Under the pieces are notes generated by a model. It was not told the DNA's origin, searched no databases, and saw only the letters and a list, made by a program, of their open reading frames with translations. Below, in pieces: positions 37,678 through 46,303 of a stretch of 64,000 nt of DNA (the stretch's first letter is position 1; each line of letters starts with the position of its first letter). A program made the translations under genes and the position numbers. The stretch covers positions 124,001-188,000 of the forward strand of contig CAVQRC010000016.1 in NCBI GenBank assembly GCA_963715045.1. The letters are read 5' to 3'. The DNA comes from CAVQRC01 sp963715045. GTDB lineage: Bacteria > Planctomycetota > Planctomycetia > Pirellulales > Lacipirellulaceae.

Positions 37678-38145
37678 ATGCGAATTCGCAGCCGAAAGGG
37701 ACCGCCCGCGGCCGAAGGCGATCTCACGCCCATGATCGACATGACTTTCCAGTTGATCGCGTTCTTCATGCTGCTGATCAACTTCACCGAAGCAGAGCAG
37801 GACCAGAGAGTCCGCCTGCCCGAAAGCGAACTCGCCAAACCGCCCGAGAAAACCTACGAAAAGGAGCTTACGGTCCAGCTCACGCGCGACGACTTGATTC
37901 TGTTCGCAGGAGAAGACTACCGCTCGCTCGAAGAATTCGATCGCGCCCTCTCGACCGAGCGAAGCATTCTCAAGAAGTACTACGAGAAGGATCCTTCCGA
38001 AGTCACGATCGTGATCCGTGCCGATCGCGACGCGGAGACGGGTAAAGTTCAAGAGCTCATTCAACGCTGCCAACTTGCCGGATTCGAACGGTTCGCCTTT
38101 CGCAGCCGGATTGGCGAACTTCGCCCGCCAGCTGCCGGCGACTGA
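37678..38145 (+). CDS. exbD: ExbD/TolR family protein, first copy
   Basis: A 155-residue protein with one membrane helix carrying the essential Asp: LTPMIDMTFQLIAFFMLLIN at residues 17-36. The periplasmic domain has the ExbD ending, VTIVIRADRDAETGKVQELI. It pairs with the ExbB just upstream. A second ExbD lies 1.2 kb downstream and differs considerably (about 30 percent similar by eye). Confidence 0.92.
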   Translation: MRIRSRKGPPAAEGDLTPMIDMTFQLIAFFMLLINFTEAEQDQRVRLPESELAKPPEKTYEKELTVQLTRDDLILFAGEDYRSLEEFDRALSTERSILKKYYEKDPSEVTIVIRADRDAETGKVQELIQRCQLAGFERFAFRSRIGELRPPAAGD

Positions 38146-38211
38146 ACGAAAACATCCTGGCTGGGACCATCGTGGCACCCAGCCAGGATCGCGAATCGGT
38201 TCGGCCTCCGC

Positions 38212-39162
38212 TCAGAACGAAGCGGCCGACGGGGCGGCGGGGCTGGACGCAACTGGAGGAGCGGAAGCGACCGGCGGGCCTGAGGGCACCCCGTAGGACG
38301 GAACAGGAGCGGACGGAACAGGAGCACCAACCCGCATGGGAGCCACCGGCATGGTGTATGCCTGACCCTGTCGCAGGACGACTAATTGCACCGTGGGCGA
38401 GGCCGGGTACTGGTTGTAGCTGGCGACGGCCGTCGGCACAGGTGCCGCAGCATCGACCGCGTACTGCAGAATCTGAACGCCATGCTGATTACTGCTCGCC
38501 TGGCTGAAGTCCTGGCCATTGGCGGAAAGAATGATGTCGCCAATTTGCATCCCGTACCGAGCTGCCGCACCGTAAGGGTCGAGCGAGTGGACGGCAAGGC
38601 CCTGACCGTAAGGCGTCGAGGCGAGCGCGAGGTTGAAACCGAACCGCCAGCGGAGAGTTGGACTGGGCTGAGTAACGGGTTGCGGACATGGCTGTACGAC
38701 CGGCGGGCACACGGGGGGATTTACCGGCGGGTAGACGGGGGGCTGAACAGGCGGCCAGACGGGCGGATGAATGATGGGAGGGTTCACCGGGGGGCAAACG
38801 GGCGGATGGACGGGCGGATGGACGGGCGGATGGACAGGCGGATGGACGGGCGGATGGACGGGCGGATGGACGGGCGGCCGGTGCACAGGCGGAGTAATGA
38901 TCGGCTTGAGGACGGGCCCGATGGGTTTGATGATGGGGTTGATGATCTTGGGCGGAATCTTGATCGGCGGAATCCTGACGGGTGGGAACTTGATTTTTGG
39001 AATTTTGATGGGCGGAAACTTGACGGGCATCACTTTGGTCTGGTGCAAGGGATTCCAGCCGCCCCGGCCATGTTTGTCGCCGGCTTCGGCGAACGTGGCC
39101 AGCGCGAGGAACCCGATAGCAGCAAAGATCGCCACGGCGAGGTGTTTTGTAGAGCGGTGCAT
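38212..39162 (-). CDS. Secreted PDZ-domain protein with (PPVH)n stretch
   Basis: About 316 residues from ATG 39162, which has GAAAGG upstream; signal peptide at residues 1-26 (LAVAIFAAIGFLALATFAEA). Residues 30-175 are a proline-rich spacer: first KFPPIKIP-type units, then a PPVH tandem, then PPV-x units. After it comes a PDZ-like domain with LALASTPYGQGLAVHSLDP, GDIILSANGQDF and TVQLVVLRQGQAY. The last 40 residues are again rich in P, A, S and V. It lies antisense between the two exbD genes. The long stiff spacer suggests a protein that spans part of the cell envelope. Confidence 0.8.
   Translation of the reverse strand: MHRSTKHLAVAIFAAIGFLALATFAEAGDKHGRGGWNPLHQTKVMPVKFPPIKIPKIKFPPVRIPPIKIPPKIINPIIKPIGPVLKPIITPPVHRPPVHPPVHPPVHPPVHPPVHPPVHPPVCPPVNPPIIHPPVWPPVQPPVYPPVNPPVCPPVVQPCPQPVTQPSPTLRWRFGFNLALASTPYGQGLAVHSLDPYGAAARYGMQIGDIILSANGQDFSQASSNQHGVQILQYAVDAAAPVPTAVASYNQYPASPTVQLVVLRQGQAYTMPVAPMRVGAPVPSAPVPSYGVPSGPPVASAPPVASSPAAPSAASF
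38799..38877 (-). repeat. 12-bp tandem repeat encoding PPVH
   Basis: Six complete units of CGGGCGGATGGA and a partial seventh run head to tail (one unit has CAGGC). On the minus strand each encodes Pro-Pro-Val-His. The repeat is in frame, so copy-number change would lengthen or shorten the spacer by four residues at a time. Confidence 0.93.
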
Positions 39163-39348
39163 GGTCAGGTGCCTTTCAGATACAGGGGTCACGAGTGGGT
39201 CAACACTCCTACATGCGTAAGTCCTTGCTGGCACCCTTTAAAGAAAACGAGGTTTTTGGATAGGTACTTAGTCCCGTAGCCCCCGCTCCCGCGACCACGT
39301 ATCATTCACCCGGAAAACGCAGAAGTCTTCACACGGTAGCTGTGCACC

Positions 39349-39861
39349 ATGCGGATTCGCCATACAGGTCGACAGGACAAGACCGAATTGCAGATGACGC
39401 CGATGATCGACATCGTGTTTCTGCTGCTGGTGTTCTTTCTGATGACCTTTAAGATCGTCCTGCCCGAGGGTGACTTCAGCATTCGCATGCCCTCGGCATC
39501 GCAGACTGCGAATCTGGAACCGAGTGAGACGCCCACGATCTTCGTCAGGCTGCGGGCCGACGCCGAGGGCAACCTGGCGTCAGTCGCCATTCGAGACGAG
39601 CTCGGTGCTTACCAATCGCTCGGAGGCACGCAGCAGAAAGCTTTCGCTGCGTTGCGAATGCGGATTCGGGCGGCGATCGGAGACGCCGGCGGTCCCGATG
39701 CGGCCGTAAGCGATCAGGAAGTCGAACTCGACGCCGACTACCAGCTCAAGTACGAGTACGTGATGGCTGCGATCACGCACATTTCGGGCTACATCGACTA
39801 CCAGACGAAGACACAGCACAAACTCGTCGAGCGGATCCGCCTCGCTCCGTTGGACGACTGA
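39349..39861 (+). CDS. ExbD/TolR family protein, second copy
   Basis: A 170-residue protein with the ExbD membrane helix LQMTPMIDIVFLLLVFFLMT at residues 14-33, including the conserved Asp, and a periplasmic domain with an extended loop (about residues 95-125). The C-terminal segment YEYVMAAITHISGYID replaces the usual QELLD-type helix. It may form a heteromeric complex with the first ExbD, as in TolQ/TolR-like systems with two R subunits in planctomycetes; that is inference. Confidence 0.88.
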   Translation: MRIRHTGRQDKTELQMTPMIDIVFLLLVFFLMTFKIVLPEGDFSIRMPSASQTANLEPSETPTIFVRLRADAEGNLASVAIRDELGAYQSLGGTQQKAFAALRMRIRAAIGDAGGPDAAVSDQEVELDADYQLKYEYVMAAITHISGYIDYQTKTQHKLVERIRLAPLDD

Positions 39862-39976
39862 CGATTGCCAGCCGGATGTCTTACCGCCGCAACGCGCCCG
39901 GTTGATTTCCGGAACCTCCGGCTTTGCCCTCGTTGTTCTACACAAGTGCTCGCTCGCACCCCCGCATTTACTGCAG

Positions 39977-40001
39977 CCCCCGGCTTTGCCTTTGCCGGGG
40001 G
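39977..40001 (+). terminator. Strong GC hairpin between convergent genes, no T run
   Basis: CCCCCGGC (39977-39984) pairs perfectly with GCCGGGGG (39994-40001) around a nine-base loop. It lies between the convergent exbD and recombinase genes, where a bidirectional terminator is expected. No T run follows on either strand, so termination is uncertain. The rest of the 286-bp gap shows no gene. Confidence 0.3.
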
Positions 40002-40148
40002 ACGCGTCGGAATCACCCATTCGCGGCTTGCTTGCCGGAATACTCCGCGAAGCACGACTTGTGCGGGCGGCTTCGAGCGAGCAAAGTCGCCGTTTGGAAC
40101 GTGTCGCGGCACGTCGCCCTTGCGAAACATCCGTCGCCCGGCCAAGAC

Positions 40149-41087
40149 TTATGCCCGCGGGTGAAACTGGGCGTGCACCTGCTTGAGCCGTGAATGATCG
40201 ACGTGCGTGTAGATCTGGGTCGTGGCGATGCTGGCGTGGCCGAGAAGTTCCTGCACCAGGCGAAGATCTGCCCCGCCAGCCAACAGATGCGTGGCGAAGC
40301 TGTGACGAAGCGTGTGGGGACTGACCCGATCGGCGACGCCAATCGACTTCGCGTGCACCTTGACGAGTTCCCAGATCCGTTCGCGGCTGAGTCGCCGGCC
40401 GCGAGAGGACAGGAACAACCAATCCAGGGCCGGTTCATGACGGACGGCCAGCTTGCCCCGCTCCTTCGCCAGGTAGCCGTTGATCGCCAAGACCGCCCGA
40501 CGCCCCAGCGGAACCAGCCGCTCCTTATCTCCCTTGCCATGACAGACGCAGTGCCGCTGTTCCAAGTGCACATCCGCCAGCCGCAGCCCGGACAGTTCGG
40601 AGACCCGGCAACCGGTCGCGTACATCAACTCCAGAATCGCCCGGTCCCGCCGCCACCAGGGCTCGCCCCCGCGCGGTGCTGTGAGCAAGCGTTCCACGTC
40701 GTCGGGCGCCAGAACTTCGGGAATCCGTTGCCATAGTTTGCGCGAACCGAGCAACTCCGCCTGGTTCTCGGTGATCTCCCCCTCCAACTGGAGATACCGG
40801 AAGAATACCCGCACCGTCGCCAGATGACGCACGACGCTCGCCGATGCCAAACCCGAGTCCTCCAGCCACGCCGCGTAGTCGGTCAATTCCGATATCGAAA
40901 GGCCTTGCAAACGCCGTCCCCCAAGCCACCCGAAGAATCGCCCAATGTCGCGATCGTAAGCTTCGACCGTGTTGCCCGAGAGCTGGCACTCCGCACGCAG
41001 GTAGCGGACAAACCGTGATGTCCATTCGGCGCGCTGATCGACGACCCGCTGTCGCCGAGGCACGACCCGATGTTTTCGCTTTCCCAT
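40149..41087 (-). CDS. Tyrosine recombinase XerC/XerD
   Basis: A 312-residue site-specific recombinase of the chromosome-dimer resolution type. The SAM-like N-terminal domain spans residues 20-110 (RFVRYLRAECQLSGNTVEAY). The catalytic domain shows Arg in YATGCRVSELSGLRLADV, Lys in HGKGDKERLVPLG, HxxR in VSPHTLRHSFATHLLAGG, His in LGHASIATTQIY and the nucleophile Tyr in TQIYTHV. No integrase neighbours, direct repeats or phage genes suggest that it belongs to a mobile element; a housekeeping XerC/D role is more likely. Which of the two it is cannot be decided. Confidence 0.92.
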   Translation of the reverse strand: MGKRKHRVVPRRQRVVDQRAEWTSRFVRYLRAECQLSGNTVEAYDRDIGRFFGWLGGRRLQGLSISELTDYAAWLEDSGLASASVVRHLATVRVFFRYLQLEGEITENQAELLGSRKLWQRIPEVLAPDDVERLLTAPRGGEPWWRRDRAILELMYATGCRVSELSGLRLADVHLEQRHCVCHGKGDKERLVPLGRRAVLAINGYLAKERGKLAVRHEPALDWLFLSSRGRRLSRERIWELVKVHAKSIGVADRVSPHTLRHSFATHLLAGGADLRLVQELLGHASIATTQIYTHVDHSRLKQVHAQFHPRA

Positions 41088-41295
41088 GCTTGGTCAACCT
41101 TACGAACAGTTCATGTCGTCACCGCTCATCCGTACCGGACCCGATCCCATACGATCATCGGCATTACCGCGGCCGTCGCACGAACCGCGTCTCACCCCCT
41201 GGGCAGTCCCCCCTGCTTAACCTATGCTTGCCGGCATCGATGACCGGACGAGGAAAGGCAGCAGCGACTTTGCGGATTGCGAGGAGTGGGTAGGC

Positions 41296-42294
41296 ATGCG
41301 AATTCTGGTCGTTGGTGGGGCCGGGTACGTCGGCAGCCACACCACGCGGATGCTTCTCGAATCAGGCCACGAGATCTGGGTCTACGACAATCTCTCCTTG
41401 GGACATCGCCGGGCCGTCCCCCCGGATCGCCTGATCATCGGCGAATTGAACGACCGCGAACGACTCGTGGACGTACTTCGCGGCCACGCCATCGATGCGG
41501 TGATGCACTTCGCCGCGTTCACCCTGGTCGGCGAATCCGTCTCTGAACCGGCCAGGTACTACCGCAACAACTTCGTCGGAAGTCTGGAACTTCTCGACGC
41601 CATGCGCGAGGCCCAGGTGTGGCGGATCGTGTTCTCCAGCACGGCCGCAATTTACGGGTCGCCCGCCGAAGTACCGATCGTCGAATCCGCGGCGAAACAG
41701 CCGATCAATCCCTACGGCGTCACGAAACTCGCCGTCGAGCAGTGCCTTGATGCGTACGCCCAGGCGTATCAATTCGGGTCTGCCGCTCTCCGCTATTTCA
41801 ACGCCGCGGGAGCGAGTCCCGTCGGCGACATCGGCGAGGACCATTCGCCCGAATCTCACCTGATCCCAATTGTGCTGCAAGTCGCACTGGGACAACGTGA
41901 AGCCATCGACGTCTACGGCAGCGACTATCCGACCCCCGACGGTACGTGCATCCGTGACTACATCCATGTCGACGATCTGGCGACGGCGCACATCACGGCC
42001 CTCGAACAGCTCCGTCCCTCCACGGCAATCCAGTTGAACCTCGGGACCGGTCGCGGAGCAAGCGTCAGGGAGGTGATCGACGCCTGCCGCCGCGTCACCG
42101 GGCACGAGATCCCGGAGCGATCACGCCCCCGCAGAGCCGGCGACCCGGCCGTGCTCGTCGCCGACACGACGGCTGCCCGAAGTCGACTGCGATGGGAACC
42201 GCAATATGCCGACATTCAGTCGATCGTCGAGACCGCATGGCGGTGGCACCACGCGCATCCCCACGGCTACGGCGACCACCGGGACGCGAGCTGA
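41296..42294 (+). CDS. galE: UDP-glucose 4-epimerase GalE
   Basis: A 332-residue short-chain dehydrogenase that interconverts UDP-glucose and UDP-galactose. NAD-binding motif VVGGAGYVGSHTTRMLL at residues 5-21, the catalytic Ser/Thr in IVFSSTAAIYG, Tyr-x3-Lys in NPYGVTKLAVEQ, and the family strings YFNAAGA and GTCIRDYIHVDDLA. I chose ATG 41296; longer starts add non-conserved residues. The acyltransferase gene begins 5 bp after its stop. Confidence 0.95.
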   Translation: MRILVVGGAGYVGSHTTRMLLESGHEIWVYDNLSLGHRRAVPPDRLIIGELNDRERLVDVLRGHAIDAVMHFAAFTLVGESVSEPARYYRNNFVGSLELLDAMREAQVWRIVFSSTAAIYGSPAEVPIVESAAKQPINPYGVTKLAVEQCLDAYAQAYQFGSAALRYFNAAGASPVGDIGEDHSPESHLIPIVLQVALGQREAIDVYGSDYPTPDGTCIRDYIHVDDLATAHITALEQLRPSTAIQLNLGTGRGASVREVIDACRRVTGHEIPERSRPRRAGDPAVLVADTTAARSRLRWEPQYADIQSIVETAWRWHHAHPHGYGDHRDAS

Positions 42295-42299
42295 GAGAT

Positions 42300-43517
42300 A
42301 TGCAGCAAATCGTCATCGACAAACCGTACGAGTTCGTGCCACCCTGCCACTCGGATATCTGGCCTTCGCTCATTCAGTACTACCTTGCCCGCTATCTGCG
42401 GAAAACTTTCGGCGTCCATACTCATGAATGCCGCCACGCAGATCGGCTCCGCGAATCCTTGGATCAAGGTCACGGGATTCTCCTGGCCCCCAACCATTGC
42501 CGCTTATCCGATCCACTCGTGCTCGGCTTTCTCGCTCGCCAGCTCCACATCCATCTGTACGCGATGGCCAGCTGGCACGTCTTCGAACAGGACAAGCTCA
42601 CCCGGTTCATGCTCCGCCGCGTAGGGGCGTTCAGCGTCTATCGAGAAGGTATGGACCGCCAGGCACTGAACCTTGCCATCGACATCCTCGACACGGGTCG
42701 CCGACCACTCGTCGTGTTTCCTGAAGGGAGCATTTCGCGGCACAATGATCAATTGGGCGACCTCATGGACGGAGTCGCGTTCATCGCCCGGGCGGCTGCC
42801 AGGAAGCGGGCAAAGCGTGAAGCCCGGGGCCAGGTCGTCATCCATCCGATCGCCATCCGCTACTTCTTTCGAGGTGATCTCCAGGAGGTCGCCGAAGACG
42901 TCCTCGACGACTTGGAGGTTCACTTCGCGTGGCGGCCCAAGAAGGGCATGAGCGTCTTCGAGAGGATCCGCAAAGTCGGCGAGGCTTGCCTCGCACTCAA
43001 GGAGATCGAGTACTTCGGTTTTGCGAAGACCGGTGATCTCTACGAGCGGGTCGAGGCGCTGATCGATTACGTCCTTGCACCACTCGAAAAGGAATGGAAC
43101 ATTCGGGATGTGTCTGCGACCACGGTCGGTCGCGTCAAGAAACTGCGGGCCGCAATTCTTCCCGATATGGTGAACGGAGAGCTCGACGAAGTCGAACGGG
43201 AACGGTGTTGGCAGCAGCTTGCGGCCTGCTATTACGCCCAGCAGATGTCGCATTACCCTCGCGATTACATCGTCCGCCAGCATCCCGTGAAGGAGCGCGT
43301 GCTGGAGACGCTGGAGCGACTCGAAGAAGATCTGACAGATCATCTCCGCGTGCACGAGCCATTGCACGTGGTGCTCGACGTCGGCCCCGCGATCGAAGTC
43401 CCGGACGCACGACCTCCGCGGGGACAAGCAGATCCTGTGATGCAGCAATTGGAATCATCGCTTGCGGGACTCATCGAACAACTCGGCCGTGAAGCCGAAC
43501 GAGTCGCACTCCATTGA
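42300..43517 (+). CDS. 1-acyl-sn-glycerol-3-phosphate acyltransferase family (PlsC-like)
   Basis: A 405-residue protein. The PlsC domain spans residues 40-190: the H-x4-D catalytic motif is APNHCRLSDPLVLG, the second block is GAFSVYREGMDRQALNLAI, and the acyl-acceptor motif is VVFPEGSISRHND. The remaining 200 residues are helical, with no membrane segment visible, and are unlike short PlsC proteins. Placement 5 bp after galE suggests co-transcription. The acceptor may be glycerolipid or another envelope lipid. Confidence 0.85.
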   Translation: MQQIVIDKPYEFVPPCHSDIWPSLIQYYLARYLRKTFGVHTHECRHADRLRESLDQGHGILLAPNHCRLSDPLVLGFLARQLHIHLYAMASWHVFEQDKLTRFMLRRVGAFSVYREGMDRQALNLAIDILDTGRRPLVVFPEGSISRHNDQLGDLMDGVAFIARAAARKRAKREARGQVVIHPIAIRYFFRGDLQEVAEDVLDDLEVHFAWRPKKGMSVFERIRKVGEACLALKEIEYFGFAKTGDLYERVEALIDYVLAPLEKEWNIRDVSATTVGRVKKLRAAILPDMVNGELDEVERERCWQQLAACYYAQQMSHYPRDYIVRQHPVKERVLETLERLEEDLTDHLRVHEPLHVVLDVGPAIEVPDARPPRGQADPVMQQLESSLAGLIEQLGREAERVALH

Positions 43518-43686
43518 AAGCAGGGGTTGCAACTCAGCGGCCCGCAGACGATTGACCTCGAAGGCCGATCCGTGATCGCACGCACAACGCTTGCTCTGAG
43601 CGGCAGCTGTGCGGGCGATGCGCCAGACGCTAGAATCTGCAGCCTGCCGGTCAACAACATTCCACGATGACGAGGGGCATTCGTTG

Positions 43687-44700
43687 ATGACAGCGACCGT
43701 TACCCAACTCTCGCAGCTTGCCGACGGGCAGGTGGCCGACTTCTTTGCGGTTCTGGTTCGCAAGGAAGAGCTGCACACTCGCGACGGCAAGCCGTACATG
43801 CGGGTGGCGTTCCGCGACGCCGAACGAGAAGTCGTGTTCCCGATCTGGCAGGACACGAAGTGGTTTGCGGCGTGCCGCGACGAATGGTCGTCCGATGCGT
43901 TCTACAAGATCCGCGCCGCGTACCGCGAAACGAACTTCGGCCCGCAACTCGAGATCCAGCGGATCCGGCCGGCGACCGACGGGGATCGTGACCACGGTTT
44001 CGACGAGGCCAGCCTTGTACGTCACTCGCGGTTTGAGCCGGACTTGCTCTACGCTGAACTCGTCGGTCTGGCCCGCGAACGCATTTCCGACGATGCCGTT
44101 CGCGGGCTCGTCCTGGATATCTACGAATCCAACCGCAGCCAGTTGCTCGTGATGCCCGCGGCGGTCCGCAACCACCATGCCTGCCTGGGTGGATTTCTCG
44201 AGCATGTCACGAGCGTCGTCCGGATCGCCTGTTTTCTCGCCGACAAGTATGCCGACGATTACCCGGAACTTTCCCCGCCGCTTGACAAAGATCTCGTGAT
44301 CGCCGGCGCGATGCTCCACGACATCGGCAAGCTGCGCGAGCTGGGACTCAAGGCCACGGGCGCCGAAATGACCGTTGCCGGCGTCATGATCGGCCATATT
44401 CTGCAAGGCCGCGACATGGTGCGGGAAGCAGCCCAGTCACAAGACATCGACGCCGAGAAACTGCTCCGGTTGGAGCATCTCATCGTCTCGCACCAGCGAT
44501 TGCCCGAGTGGGGATCTCCCAAACCACCGATGACTCCCGAGGCCCTCATCGTGCATTACGCCGATGATCTCGACGCAAAGTTCAAAATGATGGTCGAGGT
44601 CCTGGAGCAGACGCCCGAGGGCAGCCTCTGGGCCCCGCATCGAAATCCCCTGCACCAACCCGTGTACCGCGGGCCCGACGCAGAACCGTCCCCGGAATGA
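43687..44700 (+). CDS. HD-domain protein with OB fold (YhaM-like 3'-5' exonuclease)
   Basis: A 337-residue protein. Residues 8-95 look like an OB-fold nucleic-acid binding domain (GQVADFFAVLVRKEELHTRD, YMRVAFRDAEREVVF). Residues 140-300 are an HD domain: His in NHHACLGGFLEHVTSVVRI, the HD pair in AGAMLHDIGKLREL and further metal ligands in LIVSHQRLPEWG. That is the order in Bacillus YhaM, an exoribonuclease. I chose ATG 43687. A terminator follows the stop after ten bases. Confidence 0.82.
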   Translation: MTATVTQLSQLADGQVADFFAVLVRKEELHTRDGKPYMRVAFRDAEREVVFPIWQDTKWFAACRDEWSSDAFYKIRAAYRETNFGPQLEIQRIRPATDGDRDHGFDEASLVRHSRFEPDLLYAELVGLARERISDDAVRGLVLDIYESNRSQLLVMPAAVRNHHACLGGFLEHVTSVVRIACFLADKYADDYPELSPPLDKDLVIAGAMLHDIGKLRELGLKATGAEMTVAGVMIGHILQGRDMVREAAQSQDIDAEKLLRLEHLIVSHQRLPEWGSPKPPMTPEALIVHYADDLDAKFKMMVEVLEQTPEGSLWAPHRNPLHQPVYRGPDAEPSPE

Positions 44701-44710
44701 CCGCCGAAAT

Positions 44711-44728
44711 GACCCCTGGGGTCTTTTT
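44711..44728 (+). terminator. Rho-independent terminator after the HD-domain gene
   Basis: GACCC (44711-44715) pairs with GGGTC (44719-44723) across a three-base loop and is followed at once by TTTTT (44724-44728). It lies ten bases after the stop codon of the HD-domain gene. Its presence argues against starting the next gene at 44697. Confidence 0.55.
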
Positions 44729-44873
44729 GGCAGTTTGGGGGGAATGGCACTCGGTTCTGGTGGCCAATGCGGTGCAATCGTCACGATCCGAACCGCGTGC
44801 CGACTCGCGGCAGCGTACTAGACTTGAGCGGCGTCTCTTCGCACGCCCATTCGCTTTACTGTTTCTCGCCGCC

Positions 44874-46244
44874 ATGGGGCATTGCGTGACCGTTCTGCTG
44901 GCGATCATCGGAACCTTGAATGTCGCGGTCGGCTTCGGGGTCGGGGTCTACCTGGGAGGCACGGCCGATCGCCTGCCGGTGCGTCCGCGGCGTTTGCTCA
45001 GTCGACTTCCGTATCTCGGCACGGGCGTCAACGCTCCCGCTGACCCACCTGCAGACGCCCCCCCTTCGGCAGGAGCAGAGTTGCCTGTCGACGCAACGGA
45101 AAGCGAGATTGAGCTCGCTGTGTCCGTCGAGTCTCCGAGCGACCCACTGGAAGTTGAGCAAGTTCTTCAGATTCCGGAGGACTGGCTCAGCATTCTCGAC
45201 GAGCACGGGGTGGATGTCGACGATGTCGTCGAAGCAACTGCCGAGGTCATCCGTCTCAAGATCGACGACTATCGCAGCAGACTGATTCGAATCGACGGTC
45301 AAGTTCGGAAGCAACTGGCCAGTAAGCGGACCAACACGACGGAGATCATTTCCGAGCTCGACGGGCTGAACCGGGAGTGGTACCAGGAGCAGCAACGCGC
45401 TCGCGAGAGCCTCGTCGAACGCGCGAAGACGCTCGGAGATCAGGGAACGGTCGCGGAACAACTGCGTCACCTGTTAGACGCACAGTTGTCGCGGCTCGAC
45501 AAGTTCCTGGCCAAGATAGCGCGGCACAGCAGCAAGACTGCGACACCCGCGATGTGGCAGAAAGTCCTCGAATCCGTGGCGTCGCTGTTCGACGATGTCC
45601 ACGCTCTCCGCGATGCGATTCTGGCCACGCTGGTGGAGATCAAGCGACTCGATCAGGGATGCGGGTCATTTACGGGACATCTGCTCAAGGATGATCTGAC
45701 GTCGTTGAAGAACCGTGGAGGGCTGGAAAAACTGTTCGCGGACCTTTACTCCGACGACCCGCATCGGCAGCGTCAGGTGAGCTGTGTGATGCTCGATATC
45801 GACAAGTTTCGCGTGCTCAATCTCAAGTACGGACCTGTTTTCGCGGACCGAGTGATTGCGGCCTTCGGCGGATTGATCGACCACTTGTTACCTACCGAGC
45901 ACGGCCTCGAAGTTGCCGTCCGTTACGACGGTCAGCGTTTTGTGGCCTTCCTTGCCGACACCGGGCCGCGGACCGCAACGAGCGTCGCCGAGCGAATGCG
46001 GCAGACGATCGAAGCCACGACGTTCGAGTGGCAGCAATACAGCCTGGAGATCACCGTCAGCTGCGGAGTTTCCGAGTACGGCCCCCGAGATTCGACCGAA
46101 ATGCTTTATCGCCGCCTGGAATCGGCGGTCAAATTCTCAAAGACCCGTGGCCGGAATCGCACGACGCTCGACGATGGCAGCGGACCGGACCTTGTCGATC
46201 CTCCGCATTACGAAGTTCAAGGGCGGGTGATCTCGCTGCTGTGA
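44874..46244 (+). CDS. GGDEF-family membrane protein with a degenerate active site
   Basis: About 456 residues from ATG 44874. A membrane segment is at residues 3-28 (VTVLLAIIGTLNVAVGFGVG). A long coiled-coil and helical region reaches residue 275; from there the GGDEF fold is recognisable by DDLTSLKNRGGLEKLFADLY, SCVMLDIDKFRVLNLKYGP and ITVSCGVSEYG. The catalytic GG(D/E)EF, however, reads YDGQR (RYDGQRF at 45921-45941), so diguanylate cyclase activity is unlikely; a GTP- or protein-binding role is possible. An upstream in-frame start at 44697 overlaps the previous stop but would put the terminator inside the gene. Confidence 0.8.
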   Translation: MGHCVTVLLAIIGTLNVAVGFGVGVYLGGTADRLPVRPRRLLSRLPYLGTGVNAPADPPADAPPSAGAELPVDATESEIELAVSVESPSDPLEVEQVLQIPEDWLSILDEHGVDVDDVVEATAEVIRLKIDDYRSRLIRIDGQVRKQLASKRTNTTEIISELDGLNREWYQEQQRARESLVERAKTLGDQGTVAEQLRHLLDAQLSRLDKFLAKIARHSSKTATPAMWQKVLESVASLFDDVHALRDAILATLVEIKRLDQGCGSFTGHLLKDDLTSLKNRGGLEKLFADLYSDDPHRQRQVSCVMLDIDKFRVLNLKYGPVFADRVIAAFGGLIDHLLPTEHGLEVAVRYDGQRFVAFLADTGPRTATSVAERMRQTIEATTFEWQQYSLEITVSCGVSEYGPRDSTEMLYRRLESAVKFSKTRGRNRTTLDDGSGPDLVDPPHYEVQGRVISLL

Positions 46245-46303
46245 CAGCAGCTGCCGCGACGTGACGATCGGCGGTCGAGGGTCATGGGATGACCGGTCCT
46301 GGT

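Noticed and set aside
38771..39220. Plus-strand open frame with TGGW repeats
   Set aside because: Antisense translation of the (PPVH)n repeat. The minus-strand frame has signal peptide, PDZ domain and ribosome site.
40149..41087. Integrase of a mobile island
   Set aside because: No tRNA, direct repeats, phage or plasmid genes around; the sequence is of the housekeeping XerC/XerD type.
44697..44873. Upstream start of the GGDEF gene overlapping the previous stop
   Set aside because: It would place a terminator hairpin and T run inside the gene, and the 59 residues show no conservation or membrane signal.
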